From NCBI RefSeq assembly GCF_036409155.1, contig NZ_JAZGLW010000001.1, forward strand, positions 496,001 through 560,000: 64,000 bases of DNA, given 5' to 3'. This DNA is from Mycobacterium sp. 050128. Lineage in GTDB: Bacteria; Actinomycetota; Actinomycetes; Mycobacteriales; Mycobacteriaceae. The notes under the pieces are model-generated. The model was not told the DNA's origin and did no database searches. It saw only the letters and a list, made by a program, of their open reading frames with translations. Positions 53,748 through 64,000 of the stretch are shown piece by piece (positions within the stretch are counted from its first letter, which is position 1; each line of letters begins with the position of its first letter). Made by a program: the position numbers and the translations under genes.

Positions 53748-54875
53748 GTGAAGCACAACAGACCGGCCGCCGCCATAAGCGTGCTGACCGCGGCCGCACT
53801 GGTGCTCTCGGGATGCGGAAAACCCCACACCTCGCTGTCTTACGCCAACGGAGCGCGAGTCGATTGCGGCGGCAAACAAGACCTCACCGCCAGCGGTTCG
53901 ACCGCGCAGGCAAATGCGATGAAGCGCTTTGTCGATGCCTACGCAAAGGCCTGCAAGGGACAGAGTCTGTCCTACACCGCAAACGCCTCGGCCGCCGGGG
54001 TCGAGGACTTCCTCGCGGGCAAGACCGACTTCGCCGGATCCGACCTTCCCCTCTCCGGTGACCAGTACGCGGCCGCCAAGCAGCGCTGCGGCGGCGCCGA
54101 CGCGTGGAACCTGCCCGTGGTGTTCGGGCCGATCGCTATCACCTACAACCTCAACGCCATTGATTCCCTGGTGCTTGACGCGCCCACGCTGGCCAAGATT
54201 TTCAACGGCACCATCACGCGCTGGGACGATCCGGCCATCACCGCAATGAACGCCTCGATGCCGCCGGAAAACATTCACGTGATCCACCGCGCCGACCCAT
54301 CGGGCACCACCGCCAACTTCCAGGCCTACCTACAGGCCGCGTCGGGCGGGGCCTGGGACAAGGGCACCGGCAAGATCTTCAACGGCGGCGTGGGAACCAG
54401 CGCCCACGGCAACGTCGGCACGTCGGCGGAGGTGAAGAACACCGAGGGCGCGATCTCTTACAACGAGCTGTCGTTCGCCTTGGACCAGGGCCTGTTCGCC
54501 GCCCAGATCAAGACCCCGGCAAGCCGGAAATCGTTGCGGCCGGTCCGCATCGGAACCGACAGCGTCGGCAAGACCATCGCCAACGCCAAGATCGTCGGCA
54601 AGGGTAACGATCTCGTGCTGGACACCACGCCGTTCTACAACCCCACCCAGCCCGACGTGTACCCGATCGTGATGGTCACCTACGAGATCGTGTGCTCGAA
54701 ATACACCGACCAGGCGGTCGGCCAGGCGGTCAAGGCGTTCCTGCAGGCGGCCGTCGGACCAGGCCAGGTCGATCTCGACAAGAACGGCTACATCCCGTTG
54801 CCGCCCGACTTCCAGTCACGAGTCTTCACCGCCATCGACGCCATCACCACGTCGTCCGTAGAGAACGTGCGTTAA
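53748..54875 (+). CDS. pstS: PstS-type phosphate-binding lipoprotein
   Basis: 375 residues. Signal peptide with lipobox LSGC (Cys23), then the periplasmic-binding fold with phosphate-contact motifs [14 protein letters not shown] and DPSGTTANF. Captures phosphate for an ABC importer, but no pstC, pstA or pstB is nearby, so it is an orphan receptor. GTG 53748 with AAGGAGG 8 bp upstream. It lies on the opposite strand to the surrounding sulfatase island, and is possibly an insertion. Confidence 0.93.
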   Translation: MKHNRPAAAISVLTAAALVLSGCGKPHTSLSYANGARVDCGGKQDLTASGSTAQANAMKRFVDAYAKACKGQSLSYTANASAAGVEDFLAGKTDFAGSDLPLSGDQYAAAKQRCGGADAWNLPVVFGPIAITYNLNAIDSLVLDAPTLAKIFNGTITRWDDPAITAMNASMPPENIHVIHRADPSGTTANFQAYLQAASGGAWDKGTGKIFNGGVGTSAHGNVGTSAEVKNTEGAISYNELSFALDQGLFAAQIKTPASRKSLRPVRIGTDSVGKTIANAKIVGKGNDLVLDTTPFYNPTQPDVYPIVMVTYEIVCSKYTDQAVGQAVKAFLQAAVGPGQVDLDKNGYIPLPPDFQSRVFTAIDAITTSSVENVR

Positions 54876-54899
54876 GGCTTTTCGCGCTCCAGGTCTGCC

Positions 54900-55829
54900 C
54901 TAGGTCTTCTTGGGCGACTTTCGATCGCGATGCCGCCACCAGGCGGAGACGAAAATCGTCATCGCGGCGACCAGGCCTATCAATACCCAGAGGACGACGG
55001 CCTGGTCGATCCAGGAACCATAGGGCGGATTGCCGGGCAGGATATTGCGCAGCGGGACGATGGCGAACAGCATCGCGCCGTACCAGGTGATGAACGGTGG
55101 GAGGAACGAGGTCCTGCCCAAAGCCATGGGGATGGCCACCCATAACGCCAGGATCGGCAGCGTGATGAGCACGAGGCACACACCGACATCGAAGATCAGC
55201 GGGCCCTTGGCCCGGTGCAGCGTGATGACGACGTTGTCCATGATGTTGGGATCTGCGTCATCGGGGTCGTGGACCCGGGTGACGCTAGCGTCCCAGCCGT
55301 CCAGCTTTCCGGTGACTTCCACGCGGGCAGGCGCCTTTTCGCGGTTTTGGCCGGTTCCGGTGAACACGTCGGCCGCGATGACTTCCGTTTTGTACGAGTC
55401 GAAAGGCCAGTTACCCGGATCGCCGCGCGCCTCGATGGTGGTCGTCAACTGCGCCGGCGCCTTGCCAATCGGGTACTGCAGGTCGCCGAGGTCGTTATCG
55501 GGATACAGTCGCACTACCGCGTCGGTGGTCAGCACACCGAAGTTCTTGTCGTACAGCGAATCTTTCGGATAGACAAGCACATTCACCGTCAGACGATTCG
55601 CCACCGTTTTCAGCTCGCTCAGGTTCACCTGCACGACGCTGTCTTCGGCCTCGACCTTGCTGAAGTCCACGGCGGGCAACGGCGGCGCCGATTTGGCCAA
55701 CAGGTGCACCGCAATCAGGGATAGGACGTAGACGCTGATGACCGCTACGAGAATTCCGAAGGCTATTGCGATTTGGCGACCGCGCGTTTCTGGTTTCGAC
55801 GGCGGCAGCGGCGGGGCTTCAGCGGTCAT
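54900..55829 (-). CDS. DUF4436 membrane protein, copy 3
   Basis: 309 residues, closest in layout to copy 1: VNVLVYPKDSLYDKNFGVL, RLYPDNDLGDLQYPIGKAPAQ, RGDPGNWPFDSYKTE and the LRNILPGNPPYGSWIDQAVV loop. Four membrane segments in total. Separated from copy 2 by pstS. Function unknown. Confidence 0.84.
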   Translation of the reverse strand: MTAEAPPLPPSKPETRGRQIAIAFGILVAVISVYVLSLIAVHLLAKSAPPLPAVDFSKVEAEDSVVQVNLSELKTVANRLTVNVLVYPKDSLYDKNFGVLTTDAVVRLYPDNDLGDLQYPIGKAPAQLTTTIEARGDPGNWPFDSYKTEVIAADVFTGTGQNREKAPARVEVTGKLDGWDASVTRVHDPDDADPNIMDNVVITLHRAKGPLIFDVGVCLVLITLPILALWVAIPMALGRTSFLPPFITWYGAMLFAIVPLRNILPGNPPYGSWIDQAVVLWVLIGLVAAMTIFVSAWWRHRDRKSPKKT

Positions 55830-55916
55830 CGGACATCACCACCACGAGTAGAACGGATAGGTTGACGCCTTTCCCGGCAGGCACGGGGTCAGATGCTAGC
55901 AGTCAAGCGGCCGGTT

Positions 55917-56633
55917 TCAGGGGATAACGACCGCGAATTGCTGCATCACCGTGGATTTCGCCGCACTGAATCCGGGGGCAGCCGCAGGACCCTCCAGGTG
56001 GACGACCACGAGAAATGCCTTGGTGTTCGTCCAGATGTGGGTGATTCGGTCGGCGAAGGCGACCCCACCGGCGCTGCCGCCGAGCAACTGGCTGCTGTAG
56101 CCGCAGAACTGAGCCGCGTCGACGCTGACCTGTACACCCGGGTTGGCGGTGCGCAGATCGGCGCCGAAGCGCAAAAACGCCCCGCCGGGTTCGAGGTCGG
56201 TCGGCGTGATCGTCACCTTGGCCGACAGCCCGTCGGTCCCGGTCGCGGTCAGTGCCACATCACCACTGCCGGGGGCCGAGTTCCAGCCGTCGGGCAGCGG
56301 CACGGTGAGCCTAGGGGCCACCGGATCCGACACCGACGCCGCGGTCATCCGGCCGCTGCCGGTGGCGGCCGGCAGGCAGGCCAGGGCGTTGGGCGGAATG
56401 TGATCGGGCGGTGTGGCCTCGACGCCGGGCACCGGCTCAGCCGGGTCGGATTTGCGCGGCGCACTGGACGTCGTCGTTGACGCGGCCGTTGCGCTGGCCC
56501 GAACGGCGTTGCCGCCCGTGGTTTTCCCGCAACCGCAGACCCCACCTGCCAGCACGCAAATCACTCCCGCTGCGCCAACCAAGACAATCCTGGCTCGTCG
56601 CGAGCGTTCAGTCGCGCGAAAATGCAAGCGCAA
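55917..56633 (-). CDS. Probable lipoprotein (LpqN/LpqT-like)
   Basis: 238 residues. A basic N-terminus, a hydrophobic signal (~15-33) and a lipobox-like VCGC (Cys35), then a Ser/Thr/Ala-rich linker and a globular domain with VPLPDGWNSAP and KVTITPTDLEPGGAF, reminiscent of the mycobacterial LpqN/LpqT/Mtc28 family. That assignment is tentative. Its start overlaps the sulfatase end by 26 bp, so the two are one operon. Confidence 0.7.
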   Translation of the reverse strand: MRLHFRATERSRRARIVLVGAAGVICVLAGGVCGCGKTTGGNAVRASATAASTTTSSAPRKSDPAEPVPGVEATPPDHIPPNALACLPAATGSGRMTAASVSDPVAPRLTVPLPDGWNSAPGSGDVALTATGTDGLSAKVTITPTDLEPGGAFLRFGADLRTANPGVQVSVDAAQFCGYSSQLLGGSAGGVAFADRITHIWTNTKAFLVVVHLEGPAAAPGFSAAKSTVMQQFAVVIP

Positions 56634-58968
56634 GTTCGGTTTCCACGTCTTGGTAGGGCCGCCCGGACAAGTCGATGGTGACCGCCGCGATAGTGCCGCC
56701 GGTGAAGGTGAACGGCGCCTTGTAGCGGCTGGATACTCCGGATCCGCCGTTTCGGCCGACGGTGATGCCGGCGCCCGCCAAACCGAAGGTTCCGGGGTGG
56801 GTGGTCACATCCGCGAGTGTGCCAACCACCTCGTCGTCGATGAACAGGGTGACGTCACCCAGCGGCGTATGACTGTCCGGCACCGTCCCGGTCCGCGTGT
56901 AGGCAACGCCGAAGAGGTGTCTGCCCAACGGCACCGCGTCCGACGAGGACACCAGCTGTTGGCGCTCGCCCAGGAAGTTGTAGACGTAATGCAGGCGTCC
57001 GTCCTGGATGAACAGCACATGCCCGCCGTGCGCGCCGCCCTGCTTGAACAACACGCCTTCGGCGCCGGTGGTGTCCACGGTCACGTCGGCCAGCAGGCCG
57101 AACGAGCGCCCACGGATTTCGGCGGCGGCACCGATTCCGACGTCCGCGCAGTCGGGGTAGTAGATGTAGCTGGTCCGCTCCCCCACCAGGTAGGGCCGGA
57201 AGCGGGTCATGGTCTCCATCAGGTTGAGGTCCGACAACGGCAGGCCGTTGTACTTTGCGGCCTCGGAAAACCACAGCGCCTTAAGCTCTTCCAGCTTCTC
57301 GGGTTGTTCGGTGGCCAGATCGTGGCACTGGCTGCGGTCGGCCTCGATGTGGAACAGCTCCCACCGGTCGGCGTCGAAGTGCGACCAGCCCGCCGGGGTG
57401 GCGGCGTGCACGGTGTTGGCGAACCAGCCGTTGTGCCAGATCCCGCGGGTGCCTAGCATCGTGTAGAACTGGGTCTGCTTGCCGGTGTCGGCGGCGGGAT
57501 CCGCCAGGGCCGCTTTGAAGCTCACGCCGTCCAGCGGCTTCTGCGTAATGCCTTTGACCGTGTCCGGTGCGGTCATGTCCAGTAGGTCGTAGATGGTCGG
57601 GGTGATGTCGGAGACGTTGACGTAGTTGTCGCGCACCTCACCGTGCGCCGCAATTCCGTTGGGCCACGAGATGATTGCCGAGTCGGCGATACCGCCTTCG
57701 TGCGAGGCGTAGCGCTTGTAGAGCTTGTAGGGCGTGTTGAAGGCCATCGCCCAGCCGATCGGGTAATGGTTGTAGGTCTGGGGCCCACCGAGCTGATCGA
57801 AGAGCTTCATGCTCTCCTCGACGGTGTCGATGTACCCGTTGAAGAATTTGCCCTCGTTCACCGATCCGTTCGGGCCGCCTTCGCCGCTGGCGCCGTTGTC
57901 GGAGATCACCACGACGATGGTGTTGTCGAGCTGGCCGGACTCCTCGAGATAGTCCAGGATGCGGCCGATCTGGGCGTCGGTGTAGCTCAGGAAACCGGCG
58001 AACACCTCGGCCATCCGCGAAAACAGTTTCTTCTCTTCATCATTGAGCGATTCCCAGGGTCGAACCGTGTCCTGCAGCGGCCACGACTCGCCGCCCGGCC
58101 CCTGGACATCCAGATACGGGTTGATCGGGGACAGTTCGGTGTCCGGCGGCACGATCCCCACCGACTTCTGATTTTCCAGCACGACCTCGCGGTAGCGTTC
58201 GTAGCCCATGTCGAACCGGCCGGCGTACTTGTCGGCCCACTCCTTGAAGACATGGTGCGGCGCATGTCCGGCGCCGGGGCACACATAACTGAACCAGGGC
58301 TTGTCGGGCGCAATCACCTTGGCATCGCGAATGAATTCGATTGTCTTGTCGGCAAGGTCCTTGGACAGGTGGTAGCCGTCTTCGGGAGTGCCGGGTGGGT
58401 TCACCGGATGGTTGTCGTAGACCAGGTCGGGGTACCACTGGTCGGTCTCGCCGCCCATGAATCCGTAGAACCGCTCGAAGCCGCGCGAGGTGGGCCAGTG
58501 CCGTTTCGTCGAGGCCATGCTGCATTCTTCGAGCGGCGTGAGGTGCCACTTGCCGACACAGTAAGTGTTGTAACCACGTTCGGCGAGCACCTCGGAGATC
58601 AGCGCGGTATCGGTCGGGATCCGGCCGTTGCAGTTCGGGAAACCGTCGGTGAATTCTTCGATGGTCGCCATACCCACCGTGGTGGCGTTGCGACCGGTCA
58701 GCAACGACGCGCGGGTCGGCGAGCACAGTGCGGTGGTGTGAAATTGCGACAGCCGGATGCCGCGCTCGGCAATCCGCGTCATCGCGGGCATCTCGACCAG
58801 GCCGCCGAAGCAGTCCCAGGTCGCGATTCCGGTGTCATCCCAGACCAGATACAGGATGTTCGGCGAATTCTCCGGGGCGGTCGGAGCGGCATACGGGCCC
58901 CAGTCCGGCTCCGAATCGCGAATGTCCAGCTCGATCTTGCCTTGAAAGCCTTGCGCGTCATGGGACAT
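56608..58968 (-). CDS. atsA: Arylsulfatase AtsA
   Basis: 786 residues, same size as M. tuberculosis AtsA (Rv0711). It hydrolyses aryl sulfate esters after conversion of Cys82 in LCSPTRASLLTGR to formylglycine. Metal ligands include Asp44-Asp45 (YLVWDDTG) and SDNGASGEGG. The C-terminal ~200 residues form a concanavalin-like beta domain. No export signal is evident. ATG 58968 was chosen; the frame runs up to 59163 through the terminator and into rpsQ. The FGE at 51464 is its likely maturase. Confidence 0.95.
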   Translation of the reverse strand: MSHDAQGFQGKIELDIRDSEPDWGPYAAPTAPENSPNILYLVWDDTGIATWDCFGGLVEMPAMTRIAERGIRLSQFHTTALCSPTRASLLTGRNATTVGMATIEEFTDGFPNCNGRIPTDTALISEVLAERGYNTYCVGKWHLTPLEECSMASTKRHWPTSRGFERFYGFMGGETDQWYPDLVYDNHPVNPPGTPEDGYHLSKDLADKTIEFIRDAKVIAPDKPWFSYVCPGAGHAPHHVFKEWADKYAGRFDMGYERYREVVLENQKSVGIVPPDTELSPINPYLDVQGPGGESWPLQDTVRPWESLNDEEKKLFSRMAEVFAGFLSYTDAQIGRILDYLEESGQLDNTIVVVISDNGASGEGGPNGSVNEGKFFNGYIDTVEESMKLFDQLGGPQTYNHYPIGWAMAFNTPYKLYKRYASHEGGIADSAIISWPNGIAAHGEVRDNYVNVSDITPTIYDLLDMTAPDTVKGITQKPLDGVSFKAALADPAADTGKQTQFYTMLGTRGIWHNGWFANTVHAATPAGWSHFDADRWELFHIEADRSQCHDLATEQPEKLEELKALWFSEAAKYNGLPLSDLNLMETMTRFRPYLVGERTSYIYYPDCADVGIGAAAEIRGRSFGLLADVTVDTTGAEGVLFKQGGAHGGHVLFIQDGRLHYVYNFLGERQQLVSSSDAVPLGRHLFGVAYTRTGTVPDSHTPLGDVTLFIDDEVVGTLADVTTHPGTFGLAGAGITVGRNGGSGVSSRYKAPFTFTGGTIAAVTIDLSGRPYQDVETELALAFSRD

Positions 58969-59081
58969 GCGCCGAGCGTAACCCCACCGCGAAATTTCCG
59001 ACCTTTTTTCGCAATGGCATTGCCCGCAAGCGGGCGGTCCCCCGGCTCGCGAGTGGCGGGTCCCTCGGCCCGCAACGACAA

Positions 59082-59109
59082 ACGCCCGAGACCGTGAGGT
59101 CTCGGGCGT
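59082..59109 (-). terminator. Intrinsic terminator after rpsQ
   Basis: Perfect 12-bp stem (ACGCCCGAGACC / GGTCTCGGGCGT) with GTGA loop, 17 bp after the rpsQ stop. On the minus strand it is followed by a T-rich TTGTCGTTG. Ends the S10 operon before atsA. Confidence 0.85.
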
Positions 59110-59126
59110 CGGATGCCGATCGGGAG

Positions 59127-59471
59127 TTACTTGGCCTTTTCCAGCACCTCGACGAGGCGCCACCGCTTGGTGGCCGACGTCGGGCGGGTCTCCATCAGCG
59201 AGACGCGGTCGCCGATGCCGGCGACGCTGTCCTCGTCGTGCGCCTTGACCTTCTTGGTCGTCCGGATGATCTTGCCGTACAGCGAGTGACGCATCCGGTC
59301 TTCCAGCTCGACCACGATGGTCTTCTGCATCTTGTCGCTCACCACGTAGCCGATGCGCGTCTTGCGCCGGCCACGCGTCTTCGGGTTCGCCGGAGTGTGC
59401 TGCGGGCCCTTCGCTTTCGAAGCGCCATCCTTCGCAGCGGCTTGCTTGGGGGCGGCGTTAGCTTCTGCCAT
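59127..59471 (-). CDS. rpsQ: 30S ribosomal protein S17
   Basis: 114 residues with an Ala/Lys-rich N-terminal extension, then the S17 core ([19 protein letters not shown]). ATG overlaps the rpmC stop (TGATG). Last gene of the S10 operon. Confidence 0.97.
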   Translation of the reverse strand: MAEANAAPKQAAAKDGASKAKGPQHTPANPKTRGRRKTRIGYVVSDKMQKTIVVELEDRMRHSLYGKIIRTTKKVKAHDEDSVAGIGDRVSLMETRPTSATKRWRLVEVLEKAK

Positions 59472-59716
59472 CACGCTTCCTTATTTCCGTCGGATCCGTC
59501 AGGACCACTAGCCAGGCCCAGCTCTCGTTCACGCAGCACCGTGTACACACGGGCGATTTCCGAACGCACCGTGCGCAGCCGGCGGTTGTTGTTGAGCTGT
59601 CCGGTCGCCATTTGGAAGCGGAGGTTGAACAGCTCCTCCTTGGATTCGCGCAGGCGTTCGGTCAGCTCCTCGTCGGTGAGCTCGCGCAGTTCGCCAGGCG
59701 AAATACCCACTGCCAT
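59471..59716 (-). CDS. rpmC: 50S ribosomal protein L29
   Basis: 81 residues from ATG 59716: [20 protein letters not shown] and [12 protein letters not shown]. Lies near the nascent-chain exit. Overlaps rplP. Confidence 0.97.
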   Translation of the reverse strand: MAVGISPGELRELTDEELTERLRESKEELFNLRFQMATGQLNNNRRLRTVRSEIARVYTVLRERELGLASGPDGSDGNKEA

Positions 59717-60132
59717 CAGAACTGATCCTCTCGGGTGATGATGCGTGCCTTGATCGGCAGTTTGTGGATTGCTCGGGTGAGCGCCTCGCGAGCGGTCTGC
59801 TCGTTGGGGTAGCTGAGTTCGAACAGCACCCGGCCCGGCTTGACGTTGACCACCCACCACTCGGGCGAGCCCTTACCCGAACCCATTCGGGTTTCGGCGG
59901 GCTTCTTGGTCAGCGGACGGTCGGGGAAGACGTTGATCCATACCTTGCCACCACGCTTGATGTGCCGGTTGATCGCGATACGGGCCGACTCGATCTGCCG
60001 GTTGGTGACGTAGGCATGCTCGAGGGCCTGGATGCCGTAGTCGCCGAAGTTCACTTCCGTGCCACCGCTGGCGATGCCGCGCTGGCGTGGATGGTGTTGC
60101 TTGCGGTGCTTAACTCTGCGGGGAATCAACAT
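59716..60132 (-). CDS. rplP: 50S ribosomal protein L16
   Basis: 138 residues ([19 protein letters not shown]). Contains [17 protein letters not shown]. 3 bp after rpsC. Confidence 0.98.
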   Translation of the reverse strand: MLIPRRVKHRKQHHPRQRGIASGGTEVNFGDYGIQALEHAYVTNRQIESARIAINRHIKRGGKVWINVFPDRPLTKKPAETRMGSGKGSPEWWVVNVKPGRVLFELSYPNEQTAREALTRAIHKLPIKARIITREDQF

Positions 60133-60135
60133 GAT

Positions 60136-61555
<1,420 letters not shown>

Positions 61556-61559
<4 letters not shown>

Positions 61560-61837
61560 CGCCGTTTGGCCTTCCGGTCGTCCTTGATGTGCCCCTTGAA
61601 GGTGCGCGTCGGCGCGAACTCACCGAGCTTGTGGCCGACCATCGCCTCGGTGACGAACACCGGGACGTGCTTGCGGCCGTCGTGCACCGCAAAGGTGTGG
61701 CCGATGAAGTCGGGAATGATCGTCGAACGACGCGACCAGGTCTTGATGACCTGCTTGCTGTTCTTCTCGTTCTGCACGTCCACCTTCTTGAGCAGGTGGT
61801 CGTCGACGAACGGACCCTTTTTCAGGCTGCGTGGCAT
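61556..61837 (-). CDS. rpsS: 30S ribosomal protein S19
   Basis: 93 residues ([20 protein letters not shown]). 75 bp from rplB. Confidence 0.98.
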
Positions 61838-61912
61838 CTGTTACTCCTCGACTTCAGTCATCGGCGCGAGTTCCTTCTCATCGCGCTGCGCGCTCTGCAT
61901 CGTCATCACGCG

Positions 61913-62755
61913 CTAGCGACCGTGCTTCTTGCCGGTGCGCCGGCGTCGGACAATGAGCTTGTTGCTGGCCTTGTTCGGCTGACGGGTACGGCCCTCGGGC
62001 TTACCCCACGGGCTGACCGGGTGGCGACCACCAGAGGTCTTACCCTCGCCACCACCGTGCGGGTGGTCGACCGGGTTCATCACCACACCACGCACGGTCG
62101 GGCGCTTGCCCTTCCATCGCATACGACCGGCCTTGCCCCAGTTGATGTTCGCCTGCTCGGCGTTGCCCACCTCGCCGACGGTGGCGCGGCAGCGCACGTC
62201 GACGCGGCGGATCTCACCACTGGGCATACGCAGCGACGCGTAGGTGCCCTCTTTACCGAGCAACTGGATGCTGGATCCGGCGGACCGCGCCATCTTGGCG
62301 CCACCGCCCGGCCGCAGCTCCACGGCGTGGACCAAGGTACCGGCCGGGATGTTGCGCAGCGGCAGGTTGTTACCCGGTTTGATGTCGGCGTTGGCGCCGG
62401 ACTCCACCACGTCGCCCTGCGAGAGACCAAGCGGGGCAATGATGTAGCGCTTCTCCCCATCCAGGAAGTGCAACAGCGCGATGTTGGCGGTGCGGTTCGG
62501 GTCGTACTCGATCTGTGCGACCTTGGCGTTGACGCCGTCCTTGTCGTTGCGCCGGAAGTCGATCACCCGGTAGGCACGCTTGTGGCCACCGCCCTTGTGA
62601 CGGGTGGTGATGCGGCCGTGGGCATTACGTCCGCCATGACCGTGCAGCGGGCGCACCAACGACTTCTCCGGCTCCGTCCGAGTGATCTCGGCGAAGTCGG
62701 ACACGCTCGCGCCGCGACGACCGGGGGTCGTCGGCTTGTATTTGCGAATTGCCAT
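61913..62755 (-). CDS. rplB: 50S ribosomal protein L2
   Basis: 280 residues; near the peptidyl transferase centre. [19 protein letters not shown] and the conserved [15 protein letters not shown] with the functional His. Between rplW and rpsS. Confidence 0.98.
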   Translation of the reverse strand: MAIRKYKPTTPGRRGASVSDFAEITRTEPEKSLVRPLHGHGGRNAHGRITTRHKGGGHKRAYRVIDFRRNDKDGVNAKVAQIEYDPNRTANIALLHFLDGEKRYIIAPLGLSQGDVVESGANADIKPGNNLPLRNIPAGTLVHAVELRPGGGAKMARSAGSSIQLLGKEGTYASLRMPSGEIRRVDVRCRATVGEVGNAEQANINWGKAGRMRWKGKRPTVRGVVMNPVDHPHGGGEGKTSGGRHPVSPWGKPEGRTRQPNKASNKLIVRRRRTGKKHGR

Positions 62756-62784
62756 GTCTTATCAGGTCTTTCTCTCGCGCGCGG

Positions 62785-63087
62785 CTAGGCCGGTGCTCCG
62801 AACAGGTCAATCGGCTTGCTGCCCGCGGCCAGGGTGACGATTGCGCGCTTGGTGCCCTTGCGCTTGCCAAACCCGGTCCGGCTGCGTTTCCGCTTGCCCT
62901 GACGGTTCGCGGTGTTCACCGATGCGACCTTGACGGAGAAGATCTTCTCGACAGCGATCTTGATCTGCGTCTTGTTCGAATCGGGGTGCACCACAAAGGT
63001 GTACACGTTGTCGTCGAGCAGTCCGTAGGACTTCTCCGAGATGACCGGAGCCAGGATGATGTCGCGTGGGTCAGTGACGGTCGCCAT
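62785..63087 (-). CDS. rplW: 50S ribosomal protein L23
   Basis: 100 residues ([19 protein letters not shown]). Docking site for SRP and trigger factor. Start overlaps the rplD stop. Confidence 0.97.
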   Translation of the reverse strand: MATVTDPRDIILAPVISEKSYGLLDDNVYTFVVHPDSNKTQIKIAVEKIFSVKVASVNTANRQGKRKRSRTGFGKRKGTKRAIVTLAAGSKPIDLFGAPA

Positions 63088-63773
63088 CAGGCCGAAACCT
63101 CCACATCGTTGTTGTCAGCCCCATCGTTGTTTTCGGCACCGCCCGTTGCGGCCGCGATGTAGGCGTTGAGCGCCTCGACGCTGAACACCACGTCGTCGGC
63201 ACGCAGCACGTCATAGGTGTTGAGCTGACCCGGCGCCAGGATGTGCACACCCGGCAGGTTGCGCACGCTCTTGGCACCGGCCTCGTCGGTGCTGCCGATG
63301 ACGACCAGCACCTGCTTGCGATCGGTCAGCGTGTTCAGAAATGCCTTGGCGCTCTTGGTCGACGGAGTCTGACCCGACACCAGCTCGGTCACCGCGTGGA
63401 TGCGGCCGTTGCGGGCCCGGTCGGACAGCGCCCCGCGCAATGCGGCGGCGATCATTTTCTTCGGCGTGCGCTGGCTGTAGTCGCGCGGCTTGGGGCCGTG
63501 CACGGTGCCACCACCGGTGAACTGCGGGGCCCGCGTCGAACCCTGCCGCGCACGTCCGGTGCCCTTCTGCCGGTAGGGCTTACGGCCACCACCGCTGACC
63601 TCGCCGCGCGTCTTGGTCGAGTGCGTGCCCTGGCGAGCCGCCGCGCGCTGCGCGGTGACCACCTGGTGCATCAACGCGATATTGGCTGGCGCGTCGAACA
63701 ATTCGGCGGGCAGCTCGATGGAGCCGTCGACCTTGCCGTCCGGCGTCTTTACCTCAATCTTTACCGCTGCCAT
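63087..63773 (-). CDS. rplD: 50S ribosomal protein L4
   Basis: 228 residues. The tunnel loop region [20 protein letters not shown] is intact, and a short acidic Asn/Asp-rich C-terminus ([17 protein letters not shown]) follows. Start overlaps rplC stop. Confidence 0.97.
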   Translation of the reverse strand: MAAVKIEVKTPDGKVDGSIELPAELFDAPANIALMHQVVTAQRAAARQGTHSTKTRGEVSGGGRKPYRQKGTGRARQGSTRAPQFTGGGTVHGPKPRDYSQRTPKKMIAAALRGALSDRARNGRIHAVTELVSGQTPSTKSAKAFLNTLTDRKQVLVVIGSTDEAGAKSVRNLPGVHILAPGQLNTYDVLRADDVVFSVEALNAYIAAATGGAENNDGADNNDVEVSA

Positions 63774-64000
63774 TACTTCTCACCTCGTTTGATCGCGGTG
63801 CGAACCACAACGAGCCCGCCGGTGCGGCCGGGGACCGCACCCTTGATCAACAGCACACCGTTCTCGGCATCGACCTTGTGCACCACCAGGTTCTGCACGG
63901 TCACTCGGTCGTTACCCATCCGGCCCGCCATCCGCGTGCCCTTGAAGACGCGCGCGGGAGTGGCGCAACCGCCGATGGAACCCGGACGACGGTGCACCGC
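63773..64000 (-). CDS. rplC: 50S ribosomal protein L3, C-terminal fragment
   Basis: The frame is open to the window end, so only the last ~75 residues are present ([39 protein letters not shown]). This is the standard L3 C-terminal block. The rest of the gene, rpsJ and the operon promoter lie outside. Confidence 0.96.
   Translation of the reverse strand, partial: AVHRRPGSIGGCATPARVFKGTRMAGRMGNDRVTVQNLVVHKVDAENGVLLIKGAVPGRTGGLVVVRTAIKRGEK

Noticed and set aside
53365..53751. Possible 128-residue gene upstream of pstS
   Set aside because: No ribosome binding site, no recognisable domain, no conserved neighbours, and it ends only 4 bp inside pstS. Better read as regulatory DNA.
58969..59163. 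Extension of the arylsulfatase start to 59163
   Set aside because: It would cross the rpsQ terminator and the rpsQ end. MSHDAQGFQG at 58968 gives the usual AtsA length.

Overview
The window is a high-GC mycobacterial chromosome segment. It most likely comes from a slow-growing non-tuberculous Mycobacterium, because gene content and order match, from memory, the M. tuberculosis block rpsJ-secY-sigL (Rv0700 to about Rv0753) in inverted orientation. There are typical mycobacterial families (TIGR00027 methyltransferases, F420/LLM oxidoreductases, DUF4436 membrane proteins, a short-form Adk, SigL/RslA). No tRNA, rRNA, IS element, prophage or CRISPR array was recognised. The species cannot be fixed from this sequence alone.

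Layout. 1-6.5 kb: the 3' end of a histidine-kinase-like ATPase, two tandem LLM oxidoreductases, rmlB-rmlC (dTDP-rhamnose) and two tandem acyltransferase-3 membrane enzymes with the relic of a third between them. 6.4-10.9 kb: a tightly coupled minus-strand operon of a FAD oxidoreductase, an ECF sigma factor, a Rieske protein, a cupredoxin lipoprotein, a Tat metallophosphoesterase and a small membrane protein. 11-15 kb: the valine/methylmalonate-semialdehyde catabolic operon mmsA-fadE9-mmsB plus a SpoIIAA-like gene. 15-20 kb: a MarR gene and a four-gene cluster (ThDP enzyme, SRPBCC, KAS III-like, PLP aminotransferase) that starts with a near-perfect SigL-type promoter and lies just downstream of sigL-rslA. 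20-24 kb: rslA, sigL, map, adk, secY.

24-45 kb is mixed accessory DNA: five TIGR00027 methyltransferases in two groups, a GNAT protein with a GyrA-like N-terminus, a sugar module (xylB-like kinase, serA2, fucA, MBL hydrolase), a P450 with its TetR, further regulators and oxidoreductases, a decayed SDR gene, sppA, an LLM enzyme, and an esterase/TetR divergent pair with a double palindromic operator.

45.9-64 kb is the ribosomal block on the minus strand: S10 operon (rplC fragment to rpsQ), then an insertion of arylsulfatase atsA, a lipoprotein, three DUF4436 membrane proteins, a formylglycine-generating enzyme (FGE) and a PstS-type phosphate-binding lipoprotein, then the spc operon (rplN to rplO) with its own SigA-like promoter. 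A strong terminator after rpsQ separates the S10 operon from the sulfatase island.

The most promising undescribed systems are the SigL-promoter-linked ThDP/SRPBCC/KAS III/aminotransferase cluster (15.6-20.1 kb) and the sigma-Rieske-cupredoxin operon (6.4-9.5 kb, possibly to 10.9 kb).
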